The notes under the pieces: generated by a model
Seen by the model: only the letters and a program-made list of their open reading frames with translations
What the model was told of the DNA's origin: nothing
Database searches by the model: none
Assembly (NCBI GenBank): GCA_016938195.1
Contig: JAFGVC010000100.1
Location: 1 to 64,000, forward strand
DNA length: 64,000 bases
Reading direction: 5' to 3'
DNA from: Tissierellales bacterium
Lineage (GTDB): Bacteria > Bacillota > Clostridia > Tissierellales > Dethiosulfatibacteraceae
Translations under genes and position numbers: made by a program
Part shown: positions 8,612 through 18,298 of the stretch, one piece after another
Numbering within the stretch: the first letter of the stretch is position 1
Layout of the letters: every line of letters starts with the position of its first letter

Positions 8612-10720
8612 ATGGTAAAACCAAATATACATGTTAAAAAGAGGATCATTTTCTTAATGTTTCTCTTTTTTGTGCTTACTATTATTCTGGTTGTAAGGTT
8701 AGGAAGGATACAGCTTATCTATGGAGATGAGTATAAAAAACAAGCATTTATGCAATGGTCAAGAGATATTAGTATCAATGCTAGCAGAGGGACTATCTAT
8801 GATAGAAAAGGGAAAAAGCTTGCTGTAAGTATTAAGATGGACACGGTGGTCTGTTTTCCGGATGATGTCAGAAAGCTTATCAAAAGCAATGAGTCTGAGA
8901 GTGAAGAAATTGTTCAAGAAGGCTGGTTGTTTAACGTTTTAAATAAATTCAGGGTGGAGCAACCCTCGATAATTCAAAGTGATGAATTAGAAGATGAGGA
9001 GAGCTTGACACCTGAAGATATTGCGGATATTTTATCAGAAATATTGAATATGGATCGTGATGAGGTATATGATTTAATTACCAGCGATTCAAAATATGTA
9101 ACAATTAAGAGGTGGATTACGATTGAGCAGGCTACTCAGATAGAATCTCAAGAGTTAAATGGGATAAACTTAATAGAGGATACTAAAAGGATTTATCCCT
9201 ACGAAAATTTCGCCTCACAAGTGCTAGGCTTTACCGGCACGGATCAAGAAGGAGCCTATGGAGTAGAAAGCACCTATAATGAATATTTAAAGGGTGAACC
9301 GGGCCGATGGATTGTAAATACGGATGCGAATGGCATAGAGCTTCCTTATGAAGGATTCGAAGAATATTTTGAGCCGGTTGATGGACTTAATGTTGTGCTG
9401 ACATTAGATGAAGTCATTCAACATTATGCTGAATCAGCTGTAGAAAAAGCGTATTATGACAATAATGCAAAAAGCGCAACGATGATTATCATGGACCCTG
9501 AAAATGGAGATATTTTAGCTATGGCAAGCAAACCGTCTTACAACCCAAATGACCCTAGGCTTCCGTTTGATGAGCGTATGGCTACTGAATGGAATTCTCT
9601 AACAGAAGAAAATCTAAAAGATAGCTGGTATGATTTATGGAGAAATCCTGCCGTTAATGATTTATATGAGCCTGGGTCTACTTTCAAATTGTTAACTGCG
9701 GCTATTGCTCTTGAAGAGAACAAAGCAAGCTTAAATTCAAAATATTATTGCGATGGTTATGTGACAGGGATAGAAAGTGAAACTCAAATAAAATGTTGGC
9801 GATACTATAACCCTCATGGAGAGCAAACTTTGGCAGAGGCTCTGCAAAATTCTTGTAATGACGCCTTAGCAGATATTGGATTAGCTATCGGAAAAGATAA
9901 ATTCAATTATTACATTAATGCACTAGGCTTTGGCCAGAAAACTAATATTGAACTGAATGGTGAAGCCTACGGGATCGTCAATCCTCCGGAATCGATGAAG
10001 GATGTTAATACCGTGACGCAGTCTTTTGGACAGGGAATTTCTGTGACGCCTATTCAGTTGATTACAAGCGTCGCTTCTTTAGCGAATGGAGGTTATATCG
10101 TCAAGCCTAGAATAATCAAAGAAATGATTGACGAAGACGGCAATATCATGAAGGAAAATGAAACAGAAGTCGTACGAAAAGTTTTTTCTGAAGAGACATG
10201 TCAAGATATGTTGTATATTATGGAATCAGTTGTGAGTGAAGGGTCAGGTATTGGAGCTTATGTGCCGGGTTATAGCGTTGGTGGAAAAACAGGAACTGCT
10301 CAAAAAGTAATAAATGGCAGATATTCGGAAGATATGTTTATTACGTCATTTGTTGCGGTAGCACCTACTTATAATCCTGAAATTGCAGTACTGCTTATTA
10401 TTGATGAGCCAAAAGAATCGTATTATGGTTCAACGATTGCGGCACCTGTAGTTGGCGATGTCATTGAATACACTTTAAAATACATGGATGTTCAGCCAAG
10501 ATATTCAGAGGAAGAAATCGTAAAAATAGAAAATTCTTACGTCACCGTTCCTAGCATTGTTGGTTTAACATTGAAAGAAGCAAGCCATATCATTGAGACA
10601 TTAGGTTTAAATCATAATGTTACGTTGGATGTTGATGGAGAGATAATCGTAAAAAATCAATATCCAAAGGCCGGAACGGAAGTCATTAAAGGATCTGTGA
10701 TTACCATTATGCTCAACTAA
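8612..10720 (+). CDS. Class B penicillin-binding protein (division transpeptidase, PASTA tail)
   Basis: This 702-residue D,D-transpeptidase cross-links septal peptidoglycan. It has one membrane anchor (about 13-31), a dimerisation/pedestal domain with an acidic insertion near residues 90-135, and a transpeptidase domain with the active motifs STFK (Ser356), SCN near residue 420, and KTG (Lys559). One PASTA domain (about 643-702) ends the protein, as in the SpoVD/PBP2B group. It is the only such gene in the cluster, next to ftsL, so I take it as the vegetative FtsI/PBP2B; SpoVD-like architecture alone does not imply sporulation. Confidence 0.94.
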   Translation: MVKPNIHVKKRIIFLMFLFFVLTIILVVRLGRIQLIYGDEYKKQAFMQWSRDISINASRGTIYDRKGKKLAVSIKMDTVVCFPDDVRKLIKSNESESEEIVQEGWLFNVLNKFRVEQPSIIQSDELEDEESLTPEDIADILSEILNMDRDEVYDLITSDSKYVTIKRWITIEQATQIESQELNGINLIEDTKRIYPYENFASQVLGFTGTDQEGAYGVESTYNEYLKGEPGRWIVNTDANGIELPYEGFEEYFEPVDGLNVVLTLDEVIQHYAESAVEKAYYDNNAKSATMIIMDPENGDILAMASKPSYNPNDPRLPFDERMATEWNSLTEENLKDSWYDLWRNPAVNDLYEPGSTFKLLTAAIALEENKASLNSKYYCDGYVTGIESETQIKCWRYYNPHGEQTLAEALQNSCNDALADIGLAIGKDKFNYYINALGFGQKTNIELNGEAYGIVNPPESMKDVNTVTQSFGQGISVTPIQLITSVASLANGGYIVKPRIIKEMIDEDGNIMKENETEVVRKVFSEETCQDMLYIMESVVSEGSGIGAYVPGYSVGGKTGTAQKVINGRYSEDMFITSFVAVAPTYNPEIAVLLIIDEPKESYYGSTIAAPVVGDVIEYTLKYMDVQPRYSEEEIVKIENSYVTVPSIVGLTLKEASHIIETLGLNHNVTLDVDGEIIVKNQYPKAGTEVIKGSVITIMLN

Positions 10721-10789
10721 CTAAATTGAAGTTGCTTAAATGACATATTCGTATTATTATATTGTAAGATAAATTTGAGAGGGGTTAAG

Positions 10790-12268
10790 ATGTTAATAAA
10801 AAAAATTCTCGAGAAAATAAATTACATAGATTTCATAGGGGACGCTGAGCTAGAGGTGGATGATATTACATATACATCCTTAAAGGTGAAGAAAGGTACT
10901 ATTTTTGCCGCGATCAGAGGTTTTAAACAAGATGGGCATCAATATATCGACTCGGCAAGGAAAAATGGATGTGAAGTTATCTTATGTGAGGAGATTCTTC
11001 ATCCCATAGAAGGATTGTCATATATCGTAGTTAATGATACAAGGGTTTCAATGACGGATATTTCTTACCTAATCAAAAAACCGGACACGGGCATTAAATT
11101 ACTAGGGGTAACAGGAACTAACGGCAAAACAAGCATAACTTATTTATTAAAAAGCATATATGATTATGGTCATTTAAATTCAGGAATAATAGGCACTATT
11201 GGCGCAGTAATAGGTAACACGCGTACACCTCTCAATAATACAACGCCGGAATCAACTGACTTGCATGATATTATTAATGAAATGAAAACAAAGGATATCG
11301 GCACCTGTTTTATGGAAGTGTCATCTCATTCGACGGAGTTACACCGTGTTAGAAATCTGCATTACGAATCAGGTATTTTCACAAATCTTACGGAAGATCA
11401 TTTAATATTTCATAAAACGATGGAAAATTATTATCTTGCTAAAAAGAAGTTTTTTTATCAGTGTAGCCAATGTATTATTAATATTGATGATGAATATGGT
11501 TATCGCATGTATAACGAATTAAAGCTTGAGGGCAAGGATGTCACTAGTTACTCCTCAAAGCATGAGAGTGATTATTATATTGATAAAATGGAAATAAGCA
11601 TAGAAGGTTCTAAATTTAGGTTGACCACAAAAGAACAACAATATTACATTTTTATAAAAACACCGGGGATATTTAATATTTATAATTATGTGTCAGCTAT
11701 GATTGCGGCATCTTTTCAAAACATTCCTATCGAGGAATGTATCGCTGCACTCGAATCAATAGATGGAGTAGAAGGAAGATTTGAATTTGTTCCTACTTCT
11801 TTGGATTGCACTGTAATTCTTGATTTTGCTCATACACCTGATGGGTTGGAAAAAGTGATGGAAACAATCAATCAATTCGCAACCGGAAGGAAAGTTGTAT
11901 TATTTGGTGCAGGAGGCGAAAGGGATAAAGCGCGCAGAACTTTAATGGGTGAGGTTGCAGGCAGGTATTGTGACTTTGTTATGTTGACCGCTGATAATCC
12001 ACTGGGAGAAGATCCTGTAGATATTTGTCTCGAAATAGCTAAAGGTGTTGAAAAATATCATCACCACCATATGACCATAATTGATCGAGAGAAGGCTATT
12101 CAATATCTCATTGAAAATTATGAAAGCAACGATGTGATTTTACTTGCAGGAAAATCTACGGAACCTTATCAAGCAGTTGGCAATCGAAAGATCCCCTATA
12201 ATGAGAAAGCTATAGCTATACGAGCTATTCGTGAAAAAGAAATTACAACAGGAAAAGCGGAGAAATGA
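10790..12268 (+). CDS. murE: UDP-N-acetylmuramyl-tripeptide synthetase MurE
   Basis: MurE (492 residues) adds the third, diamino, amino acid to UDP-MurNAc-L-Ala-D-Glu. The Mur ligase ATP site GVTGTNGKTS is near residue 106, and the central and C-terminal ligase domains follow (FAHTPDGLEKVM, GAGGERDKARR). The substrate loop reads DNPLGEDP (Asp402-Pro409), not the DNPR typical of meso-diaminopimelate enzymes, so the added residue is uncertain. ATG at 10790 is preferred over the in-frame TTG at 10775 because GAGGGG lies 6 bases before it. The stop overlaps the mraY start. Confidence 0.95.
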   Translation: MLIKKILEKINYIDFIGDAELEVDDITYTSLKVKKGTIFAAIRGFKQDGHQYIDSARKNGCEVILCEEILHPIEGLSYIVVNDTRVSMTDISYLIKKPDTGIKLLGVTGTNGKTSITYLLKSIYDYGHLNSGIIGTIGAVIGNTRTPLNNTTPESTDLHDIINEMKTKDIGTCFMEVSSHSTELHRVRNLHYESGIFTNLTEDHLIFHKTMENYYLAKKKFFYQCSQCIINIDDEYGYRMYNELKLEGKDVTSYSSKHESDYYIDKMEISIEGSKFRLTTKEQQYYIFIKTPGIFNIYNYVSAMIAASFQNIPIEECIAALESIDGVEGRFEFVPTSLDCTVILDFAHTPDGLEKVMETINQFATGRKVVLFGAGGERDKARRTLMGEVAGRYCDFVMLTADNPLGEDPVDICLEIAKGVEKYHHHHMTIIDREKAIQYLIENYESNDVILLAGKSTEPYQAVGNRKIPYNEKAIAIRAIREKEITTGKAEK

Positions 12269-13239
12269 TGATAAAAATTACAGGATTATTTTTATATTCT
12301 TTTGTTTTAGTGGCGGTTACAATACCACTCATAATCCCACGATTAGTTGAAATGAAATTTGGGCAAAGTATTCGAGAAGAAGGACCTAAAACACATATGT
12401 TAAAAGCTGGTACACCTACCATGGGGGGAATAGGTATTATTTTAGCATTGCTGACAGGATACTTGATTTTCATTGAAAAAACACCATTAACATTTGCACT
12501 GATAGTGACAACTCTAGGTTTTGGACTTGTGGGTTTTCTGGATGACTTTATAAAAGTGAGTCGAAAGCATAATCTTGGATTAAAAGCATACCAAAAGCTA
12601 ATGGGTCAGTTTATTTTTGCGTTGATACTGGTGCTTTTCCAATATTTTTACGGTGAAACAGGCGCAAGCTTGTATGTTCCTATTATCAGACAATTTATAA
12701 ATCTTGGGCCTGCATATATTCCTATTACATTAATCATTGTATTAGGAATTGTTAACAGTGTAAATTTGACAGATGGTCTGGATGGATTAGTATCAGGTAC
12801 TACCTCTATTTTTATGATATTTTACGGGACAGCTCTTTTTTTCTTAAGGGAGCAAATGTTTTATGGCATTGAATTCTATTATGTTTCATCTATGGTTATG
12901 GGTGCATGTTTGGGTTTTTTAATTTACAATCGATATCCGGCTAAAATATTCATGGGTGATATTGGCTCTTTGACATTGGGAGGCCTTATTGCGGCCTATG
13001 TTGTTTTGTCTGGCACATATCTGCTTTTTCCGATTATTGGGCTAATCTATTTTATTGAGACACTTTCTGTTGTGATTCAAGTTATTTCATTTAAGCTGAC
13101 AGGCAAGAGAGTGTTTTTAATGAGCCCCCTCCATCATCACTTTGAGAAGCTGGGATGGACAGAGATTAAAGTAGTTAAAAGGTTTTGGTTTACGGCAAGT
13201 ATGGCTGGTTTATTAGGTGTAATCTTGGTATTGATATAA
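12265..13239 (+). CDS. mraY: Phospho-N-acetylmuramoyl-pentapeptide transferase
   Basis: MraY transfers phospho-MurNAc-pentapeptide to undecaprenyl phosphate, forming lipid I on the inner face of the membrane. The 324-residue product has about ten membrane segments and the family motifs: GTPTMGGIG near residue 50, FLDDFIKV near 92, NLTDGLDGL near 167, GDIGSLTLGG near 232 and SPLHHHFEKLGW near 288. The ATGATGA overlap couples it to murE. Confidence 0.97.
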   Translation: MMIKITGLFLYSFVLVAVTIPLIIPRLVEMKFGQSIREEGPKTHMLKAGTPTMGGIGIILALLTGYLIFIEKTPLTFALIVTTLGFGLVGFLDDFIKVSRKHNLGLKAYQKLMGQFIFALILVLFQYFYGETGASLYVPIIRQFINLGPAYIPITLIIVLGIVNSVNLTDGLDGLVSGTTSIFMIFYGTALFFLREQMFYGIEFYYVSSMVMGACLGFLIYNRYPAKIFMGDIGSLTLGGLIAAYVVLSGTYLLFPIIGLIYFIETLSVVIQVISFKLTGKRVFLMSPLHHHFEKLGWTEIKVVKRFWFTASMAGLLGVILVLI

Positions 13240-13251
13240 TTAGGAGAAAGT

Positions 13252-14613
13252 ATGATTGAGAATAAATTGTTAATATATGGCCTAGGGATTTCTGGTATTT
13301 CTGCGGCAATGACGCTGCAAGCGATGAATTTTGATTTCGACATATTTGATCAAAAAAGCTTATTAGAATTAGTTGAGCTTGCAAACGCAAATCAATTATC
13401 GGGACTCAAGATTATTACTCATAAGGAACAGCTCAATATGGCGCAATATCAAGTAATGATTAAAAGTCCAGGTATACCCATGACTGATGAGGTGGTACTG
13501 TTAGCTATCAAAAACAATGTTAAAATTTCAAATGATGTCGAGTTTGCTTATCATCTTGGGAAAAAAATGTTTACAATTGGGGTTACAGGAACGAATGGTA
13601 AAACAACTACAACCATTTTAATTGGAGAGATATTAAGGAATGCATTCGGAAAAGCAATAGTGACGGGTAATGTGGGTTCAGGTATTATGTGGGATTATTA
13701 CAATGCCGAGGACGGCGACTATGCTGCAATAGAACTGAGTTCCTTTCAACTTGAATCCATTTCTGATTTTAGAACGAATATTTCAGTGATTACGAACGTT
13801 ACCCCGGATCATCTCAACTGGCATGGAAGCTTCGAAAATTATATTCAGGCCAAAATGAATATTTTAAAAAACCAGACTGAAAGCGATTATTGTGTACTAA
13901 ATTATGAGAATGAGATAATACGGGAGCATACCTCGGAATTAAAATGTAAAAAAACTTATTTTTCTTCAAGAACTCAAGGATTAACAGGCATATATGTTGA
14001 AAAAGGCATTATCTATATTCATATCTCTAAAAAAGAAAAATTATGCCATGTCGACGATATTTTTATGCCGGGAGAACACAACTTAGAAAACGTTTTGGCT
14101 GCCTCACTGGCAACGTATCTTTCAGGAGTTGATACAGAAACTATTAGAAATACGATACTATCCTTCAAAGGGGTAGAACACAGACTTGAATATGTTGATA
14201 GTATAAGGGGTATAGACTTTTATAACGATTCTAAGGGAACTAATACGGATGCTTCGATTAAAGCTATTCTAAGCTTTAATCGGCCTATTCATATTATATT
14301 AGGTGGATATGATAAAGGTGAGGATTACAATGCATTAGTATCTCTTTTTGATGATAGGGTAGAGAGTGTGTGCCTAATGGGAGAAACCGCAGAGCAAATT
14401 GCCAAAACGCTTCAGGCTCAAAATTTCAAGAATTATTGTAAGGTTGAATCCATGGAGGAGGCGGTTAATAAATGCTTCCGAAAAGCTGGGAACGGTCATG
14501 TTATTCTTCTCTCGCCCGCTTGCGCTAGTTGGGGGATGTATAAGGACTATACTGAAAGAGGTAAGGATTTCAAAAATAATGTAGCTAAGCTGGTGAAGCA
14601 AGATGGGTCATAA
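13252..14613 (+). CDS. murD: UDP-N-acetylmuramoyl-L-alanine:D-glutamate ligase
   Basis: MurD (453 residues) adds D-glutamate to UDP-MurNAc-L-Ala in the cytoplasm. It has an N-terminal Rossmann-like UDP-binding domain (GLGISGISAAMTL, about 8-20), the ATP-binding loop GVTGTNGKTTTT near residue 110, the conserved NVTPDHLNWH (about 183-192), and a C-terminal ligase domain with NDSKGTN and SPACASWGMY. AGGAG precedes the start. Its last 11 bases overlap ftsW. Confidence 0.97.
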   Translation: MIENKLLIYGLGISGISAAMTLQAMNFDFDIFDQKSLLELVELANANQLSGLKIITHKEQLNMAQYQVMIKSPGIPMTDEVVLLAIKNNVKISNDVEFAYHLGKKMFTIGVTGTNGKTTTTILIGEILRNAFGKAIVTGNVGSGIMWDYYNAEDGDYAAIELSSFQLESISDFRTNISVITNVTPDHLNWHGSFENYIQAKMNILKNQTESDYCVLNYENEIIREHTSELKCKKTYFSSRTQGLTGIYVEKGIIYIHISKKEKLCHVDDIFMPGEHNLENVLAASLATYLSGVDTETIRNTILSFKGVEHRLEYVDSIRGIDFYNDSKGTNTDASIKAILSFNRPIHIILGGYDKGEDYNALVSLFDDRVESVCLMGETAEQIAKTLQAQNFKNYCKVESMEEAVNKCFRKAGNGHVILLSPACASWGMYKDYTERGKDFKNNVAKLVKQDGS

Positions 14614-15697
14614 AAAATCAATTGATTGGGTATTATTTATCTCAACGCTAATCTTGGTTTTAATAGGATTTATTTTCGTATATAGTGCTAGTTACCCTGA
14701 AGGATATTATCGATTTGACGGAAATGGTTTTTTTTTCTTGAGAAAACAAGTCATCGCAGGGTTGGCAGGATTTGTTGCAATGATATTTTTGTCATTCTTT
14801 CATTATCACATTTATAGGAAGCTGAATAAGTTGATTCTTATACTTGCTGTTATTTCGGCATTATCGCTCTTTACAGCTTATGGCACGGAAGCTTATGGAG
14901 CTCAAAGGTGGATATCGATAGGAGGGTTAAATGTTCAACCTTCGGATTTGATAAAAATAGCTGCCATTATGTATATGTCCTACTATTTGGAAAAGAAAAC
15001 AAACAATATCAAGAAATTTAAGTCGGGATACTTGCCGGTTCTCTTATTTATTGGTTTTTTTTCAGGTATTATTGCGATTCAGAATGATTTAAGCACGAGC
15101 TTTGTATTAGCGTTGACTTTAGGTGTTATGTATTTTGCTGCAGGAGCCAATTTGTTTCATGTAGCCATGACGTTAGCTGCAGGGGGTGGCGCTATAGCTT
15201 ATCTCATTATCAATGAGCCTTTTAGAGTGTTGAGGATTGTTAGTTTTCTAGATCCTTTTAAATACAAGCAATCTTTCGGATGGCAAGTTGTTCAATCTAT
15301 TTATGCTCTTGGTACGGGTGGATTGTTTGGAATGGGACTTGGTAAAAGCCGACAAAAATTTTTTTATATTCCACTTGCTTATAATGACTTTATATTTTCT
15401 ATCATTGGCGAAGAGATAGGATTTATAGGATGTTTTATCGTTATTCTATTTTTTATTATCATTATTTGGAGAGGCTTAAGAATATCTATTAATGCAAAAG
15501 ACACTTTTGGATCATTGCTTGCTTTAGGGATTACTGCATTGATTGGTATTCAAGCATTGGTTCATATTGCGGTTGTGACATCCTCAATGCCACCAACAGG
15601 CATAGCATTACCGTTTATAAGTGCTGGCGGAACATCTCTATTGGTTTTTATGTCTGCTGTGGGTGTTTTACTAAATATTTCAAAAAATTCATTATAA
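14603..15697 (+). CDS. ftsW: FtsW/SpoVE-type lipid II polymerase
   Basis: This 364-residue SEDS-family protein polymerises lipid II glycan strands with its class B PBP partner (here the gene at 8612). About ten membrane segments are seen, with family motifs RWISIGGLNVQPSDLIKIA (about 110-128), QNDLSTSFVLAL near 157-168, and the C-terminal SSMPPTGIALPFISAGGTSL block. It is the only SEDS gene here and lies between murD and murG, so the division role (FtsW) is favoured over the sporulation paralogue SpoVE, which sequence alone does not separate. Confidence 0.94.
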   Translation: MGHKKSIDWVLFISTLILVLIGFIFVYSASYPEGYYRFDGNGFFFLRKQVIAGLAGFVAMIFLSFFHYHIYRKLNKLILILAVISALSLFTAYGTEAYGAQRWISIGGLNVQPSDLIKIAAIMYMSYYLEKKTNNIKKFKSGYLPVLLFIGFFSGIIAIQNDLSTSFVLALTLGVMYFAAGANLFHVAMTLAAGGGAIAYLIINEPFRVLRIVSFLDPFKYKQSFGWQVVQSIYALGTGGLFGMGLGKSRQKFFYIPLAYNDFIFSIIGEEIGFIGCFIVILFFIIIIWRGLRISINAKDTFGSLLALGITALIGIQALVHIAVVTSSMPPTGIALPFISAGGTSLLVFMSAVGVLLNISKNSL

Positions 15698-15707
15698 TGA
15701 GGTAATT

Positions 15708-16832
15708 ATGAAATACGTAATTTCTGGCGGCGGTACGGGAGGCCATATTTCACCGGCGCTTGCAATCATAGAATGGCTAAGGCAAAATGATACCTTGAGT
15801 GAATTGATATATGTTGGCTCAAAGAATAGCTTAGAGAGTAAAATAGTTCCAAAGGAAAATATTAAATTTTTGACAGTGAGTACAGGATATATTAATCGAA
15901 AAATTTTATCTTTTTCAAATATCAAGACTTTATTTTCCAATATTAAAGGATTAATCGAAGCTATTATCATCATGAAAAAAGAAAAGCCTGATATTGCAAT
16001 AGGTACCGGCGGTTTTGTATCCGGACCGGTGTTGCTTGCGGCTAAAATATGCGGAGTCAAGACAGCTATTCATGAGCAGAATGCTTTTCCGGGCATCACT
16101 AATAAATTGCTCTCAAATTATGTTGATTTAGTCATGATTAGTTTTCAAGAAGCCTCAAAATACTTTCCGAAAGCAAAGAAAATAATCTTGACGGGTAATC
16201 CCGTCAGACAAGACTTGTTTATTAAAAAAAGAGACGAATCAAGAAAAGAATTGAGAATTTCAAATGATGTTTTTTTCGTTTATTCATTTGGCGGAAGTGG
16301 AGGACAAGGCAGCTTAAATGATGCTATCATCGAATTAATAAAACAGATTATTGATGATAAAAAAATCATGTTGCTACACGTAACGGGCAAAAGACATTAT
16401 GAAAAATTTCTTAATCATATTAAATCAGCTTTTATTACTAAACTCCCCGACCATATATCTATAGTGGATTATATGGAAAACGCCCCAATGATTTTGAATG
16501 CTTGTGATTTGGTTATAGGGAGTGGTGGAGCGATTACAATTGCTGAAATTACGGCATTGGGTCTACCTTCAATTTTAGTTCCAAAGGCTTACACAGCTGA
16601 GAATCATCAGGAAAAAAATGCTAGAAATATTGAGAGTCATGGCGCGGCTTTTGTATATTTGGAAAGCGAGATTAACGGTGAAAAATTATATGAGTGCATT
16701 AAAAGCTTGATAGATAATCCTGGTTTATATCATCAAATGAGTCAAAGAAGTAGCTCTTTAGCACATCAAGACGCAAGCGAAAAAATAGGATTAATGATTA
16801 GTTGTTTATTAAAAGAGAATAGAAATGAGTAA
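15708..16832 (+). CDS. murG: Undecaprenyldiphospho-muramoylpentapeptide beta-N-acetylglucosaminyltransferase
   Basis: MurG (374 residues) adds GlcNAc to lipid I to make lipid II at the inner membrane face. The GT28 fold is shown by GGGTGGHISPALAI (about 7-20), IGTGGFVSGPVL near 98-109, HEQNAFPG near 121-128, and the donor site SGGAITIAEITALGLPSILVPK (about 271-291), with NHQEKNA after it. In many relatives murC, murB or ddl lie nearby; here ftsQ follows at once with an 8-base overlap. Confidence 0.96.
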   Translation: MKYVISGGGTGGHISPALAIIEWLRQNDTLSELIYVGSKNSLESKIVPKENIKFLTVSTGYINRKILSFSNIKTLFSNIKGLIEAIIIMKKEKPDIAIGTGGFVSGPVLLAAKICGVKTAIHEQNAFPGITNKLLSNYVDLVMISFQEASKYFPKAKKIILTGNPVRQDLFIKKRDESRKELRISNDVFFVYSFGGSGGQGSLNDAIIELIKQIIDDKKIMLLHVTGKRHYEKFLNHIKSAFITKLPDHISIVDYMENAPMILNACDLVIGSGGAITIAEITALGLPSILVPKAYTAENHQEKNARNIESHGAAFVYLESEINGEKLYECIKSLIDNPGLYHQMSQRSSSLAHQDASEKIGLMISCLLKENRNE

Positions 16833-17589
16833 GAAAAAAAAGAATTTCAAATTGATTATGTTTAAATTATTTATATCTTTTTGCATAATAGTATTTATTT
16901 TATATTTCGTATTTTTCTCCGGCTTTTTTAATGTCGTTACAGTTAATATATCAGGTGCTTCTTACACAGACGAAGAATATTTAGCTCAACGATTAGAGAT
17001 GTTTGTTGGGGAGAACATTTTTTTGACAAACAAGAATCATTTGACAGATATATTGATGGAAGAACCTTATGTTAAGGATATTACTATTAGAAAAAAACTG
17101 CCATCTGAATTATCTGTTGACATCGTCGAAAGAAATGAAGCGATATTGGTGATTGCAGGCGAGAATAGATTGATTTTAGACTATGAAGCTATTATATTAA
17201 GAAGAGATGAGCAATTAGATACAGAATTATTTACGATACAATCGAGTCATGATGTAAAAGCACAACCGGGAAAAGAGCTAGAATTTATCGATTATCAGGT
17301 TGATTTCAATCTTATTGCTGACCTAGTGTTTTATATCAAGTCAAAGGATTACCAATTTATTGAGAAAATAACTATTGATCAATCTGAAGTTTGCGCACGT
17401 ACTGAATATGGTACCATTATTAAATTAGACCCAAATAAAGATATGAAATATCAAATTGTATTTACCAAAGAGATTATTAATGATAGAATGAACAAAAATC
17501 AAAGTTTAAATGGACAGATTGATTTTACAAAAAGTGAAAATCCGGTATTTATTGATTATAGCAATATGGAGGTAACCGTTGAGGAATAA
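16825..17589 (+). CDS. ftsQ: FtsQ/DivIB-type cell division protein
   Basis: This 254-residue bitopic protein has a lysine-rich cytoplasmic tail of about 10 residues, one membrane segment (about 12-34), a POTRA domain starting near residue 38 (VVTVNISGASYTDEEYL), and a beta domain with the typical VEITIRKKLPSELSVDI-like stretch (here ITIRKKLPSELSVDIVERN). It belongs to the FtsQ/DivIB-FtsL-DivIC complex that regulates septal synthesis. Overlaps at both ends (murG and the TTG-started DUF881 gene) show tight coupling. Confidence 0.92.
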   Translation: MSKKKKNFKLIMFKLFISFCIIVFILYFVFFSGFFNVVTVNISGASYTDEEYLAQRLEMFVGENIFLTNKNHLTDILMEEPYVKDITIRKKLPSELSVDIVERNEAILVIAGENRLILDYEAIILRRDEQLDTELFTIQSSHDVKAQPGKELEFIDYQVDFNLIADLVFYIKSKDYQFIEKITIDQSEVCARTEYGTIIKLDPNKDMKYQIVFTKEIINDRMNKNQSLNGQIDFTKSENPVFIDYSNMEVTVEE

Positions 17590-18286
17590 AATTTTTATAG
17601 TCATTTTAAGTATAACGCTGGGAATCATCTTAGCTTTTCAATATCAAGTTGTTAAAGATACTGCCGGAGGGATTGTTTTTTCGCAAAAAGTAAATGAGTT
17701 AAACAGTGAACTTAAGAAGACCAATGAAGAAAAAAAGCAGCTATTAATTGATTTATCTGAGCTGGAAAAAAAAATTAATGATTATGAGAATAATGCTGCA
17801 GAAGAAAGTGTTTATGTTAAGAACTTGAGTGAAGAGCTCAATAAATTTAAGAGCATGGCAGGCTATACAGACTTAAAAGGACCTGGCGTGGTTATTAGCA
17901 TTGACAATCCAATACAAGATGGACAGTATACAGATTATAAAAATAATTTGATATATAATTATGAGTATTTATTATTAATACTCAGCAATCTAAATGCTGC
18001 AGGTGCTGAGGCAATATCAATCAATGGACAAAGGTACACAAATTATACTGAGATTGTTCCGGTAGGCACTCACTTAAATGTAAACGGGGCTGCGGTCATT
18101 CCACCCATTGAAATTAAAGCTATTGGGAATAAACAAACATTAGAATCCGTCCTTAGCTTTAAAGGCGGCGTTGTATGGGAAATGAGGAATTTAAATTATC
18201 AGATAGATGTGAAAATACTTGAAGAGGTAGATATTCAAAGACAAATAAAGATTTTTGAATTTAAATATGCACAACCTTTTGATTAA
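17579..18286 (+). CDS. DUF881 family membrane protein (first of a tandem pair)
   Basis: This 235-residue protein of the DUF881 (YlxW/YlxX) family has an N-terminal membrane anchor (about 3-22), a coiled-coil (about 36-70) and a C-terminal DUF881 domain with GYTDLKGPGVVISIDN (about 93-108), NLNAAGAEAISINGQR near 138-153 and the IKAIGN block. The family occurs near ftsZ or sbp in Gram-positives, but its function is not established; an envelope or division role is inferred from place. The start is TTG with GGAGG upstream, inside the ftsQ 3' end. The next gene is a paralogue. Confidence 0.9.
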   Translation: MRNKIFIVILSITLGIILAFQYQVVKDTAGGIVFSQKVNELNSELKKTNEEKKQLLIDLSELEKKINDYENNAAEESVYVKNLSEELNKFKSMAGYTDLKGPGVVISIDNPIQDGQYTDYKNNLIYNYEYLLLILSNLNAAGAEAISINGQRYTNYTEIVPVGTHLNVNGAAVIPPIEIKAIGNKQTLESVLSFKGGVVWEMRNLNYQIDVKILEEVDIQRQIKIFEFKYAQPFD

Positions 18287-18298
18287 AGGGGAAATGGT

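Noticed and set aside
8612-10720. Calling the PBP SpoVD and FtsW SpoVE, hence a sporulating organism
   Set aside because: The PASTA-tailed PBP and SEDS protein are in the division cluster as single copies, and the sigma and spo genes expected near ftsZ and gpsA are absent.
15692-16060. A 122-codon minus-strand frame over the murG start
   Set aside because: It is a shadow of murG; no ribosome site and no recognisable domain.
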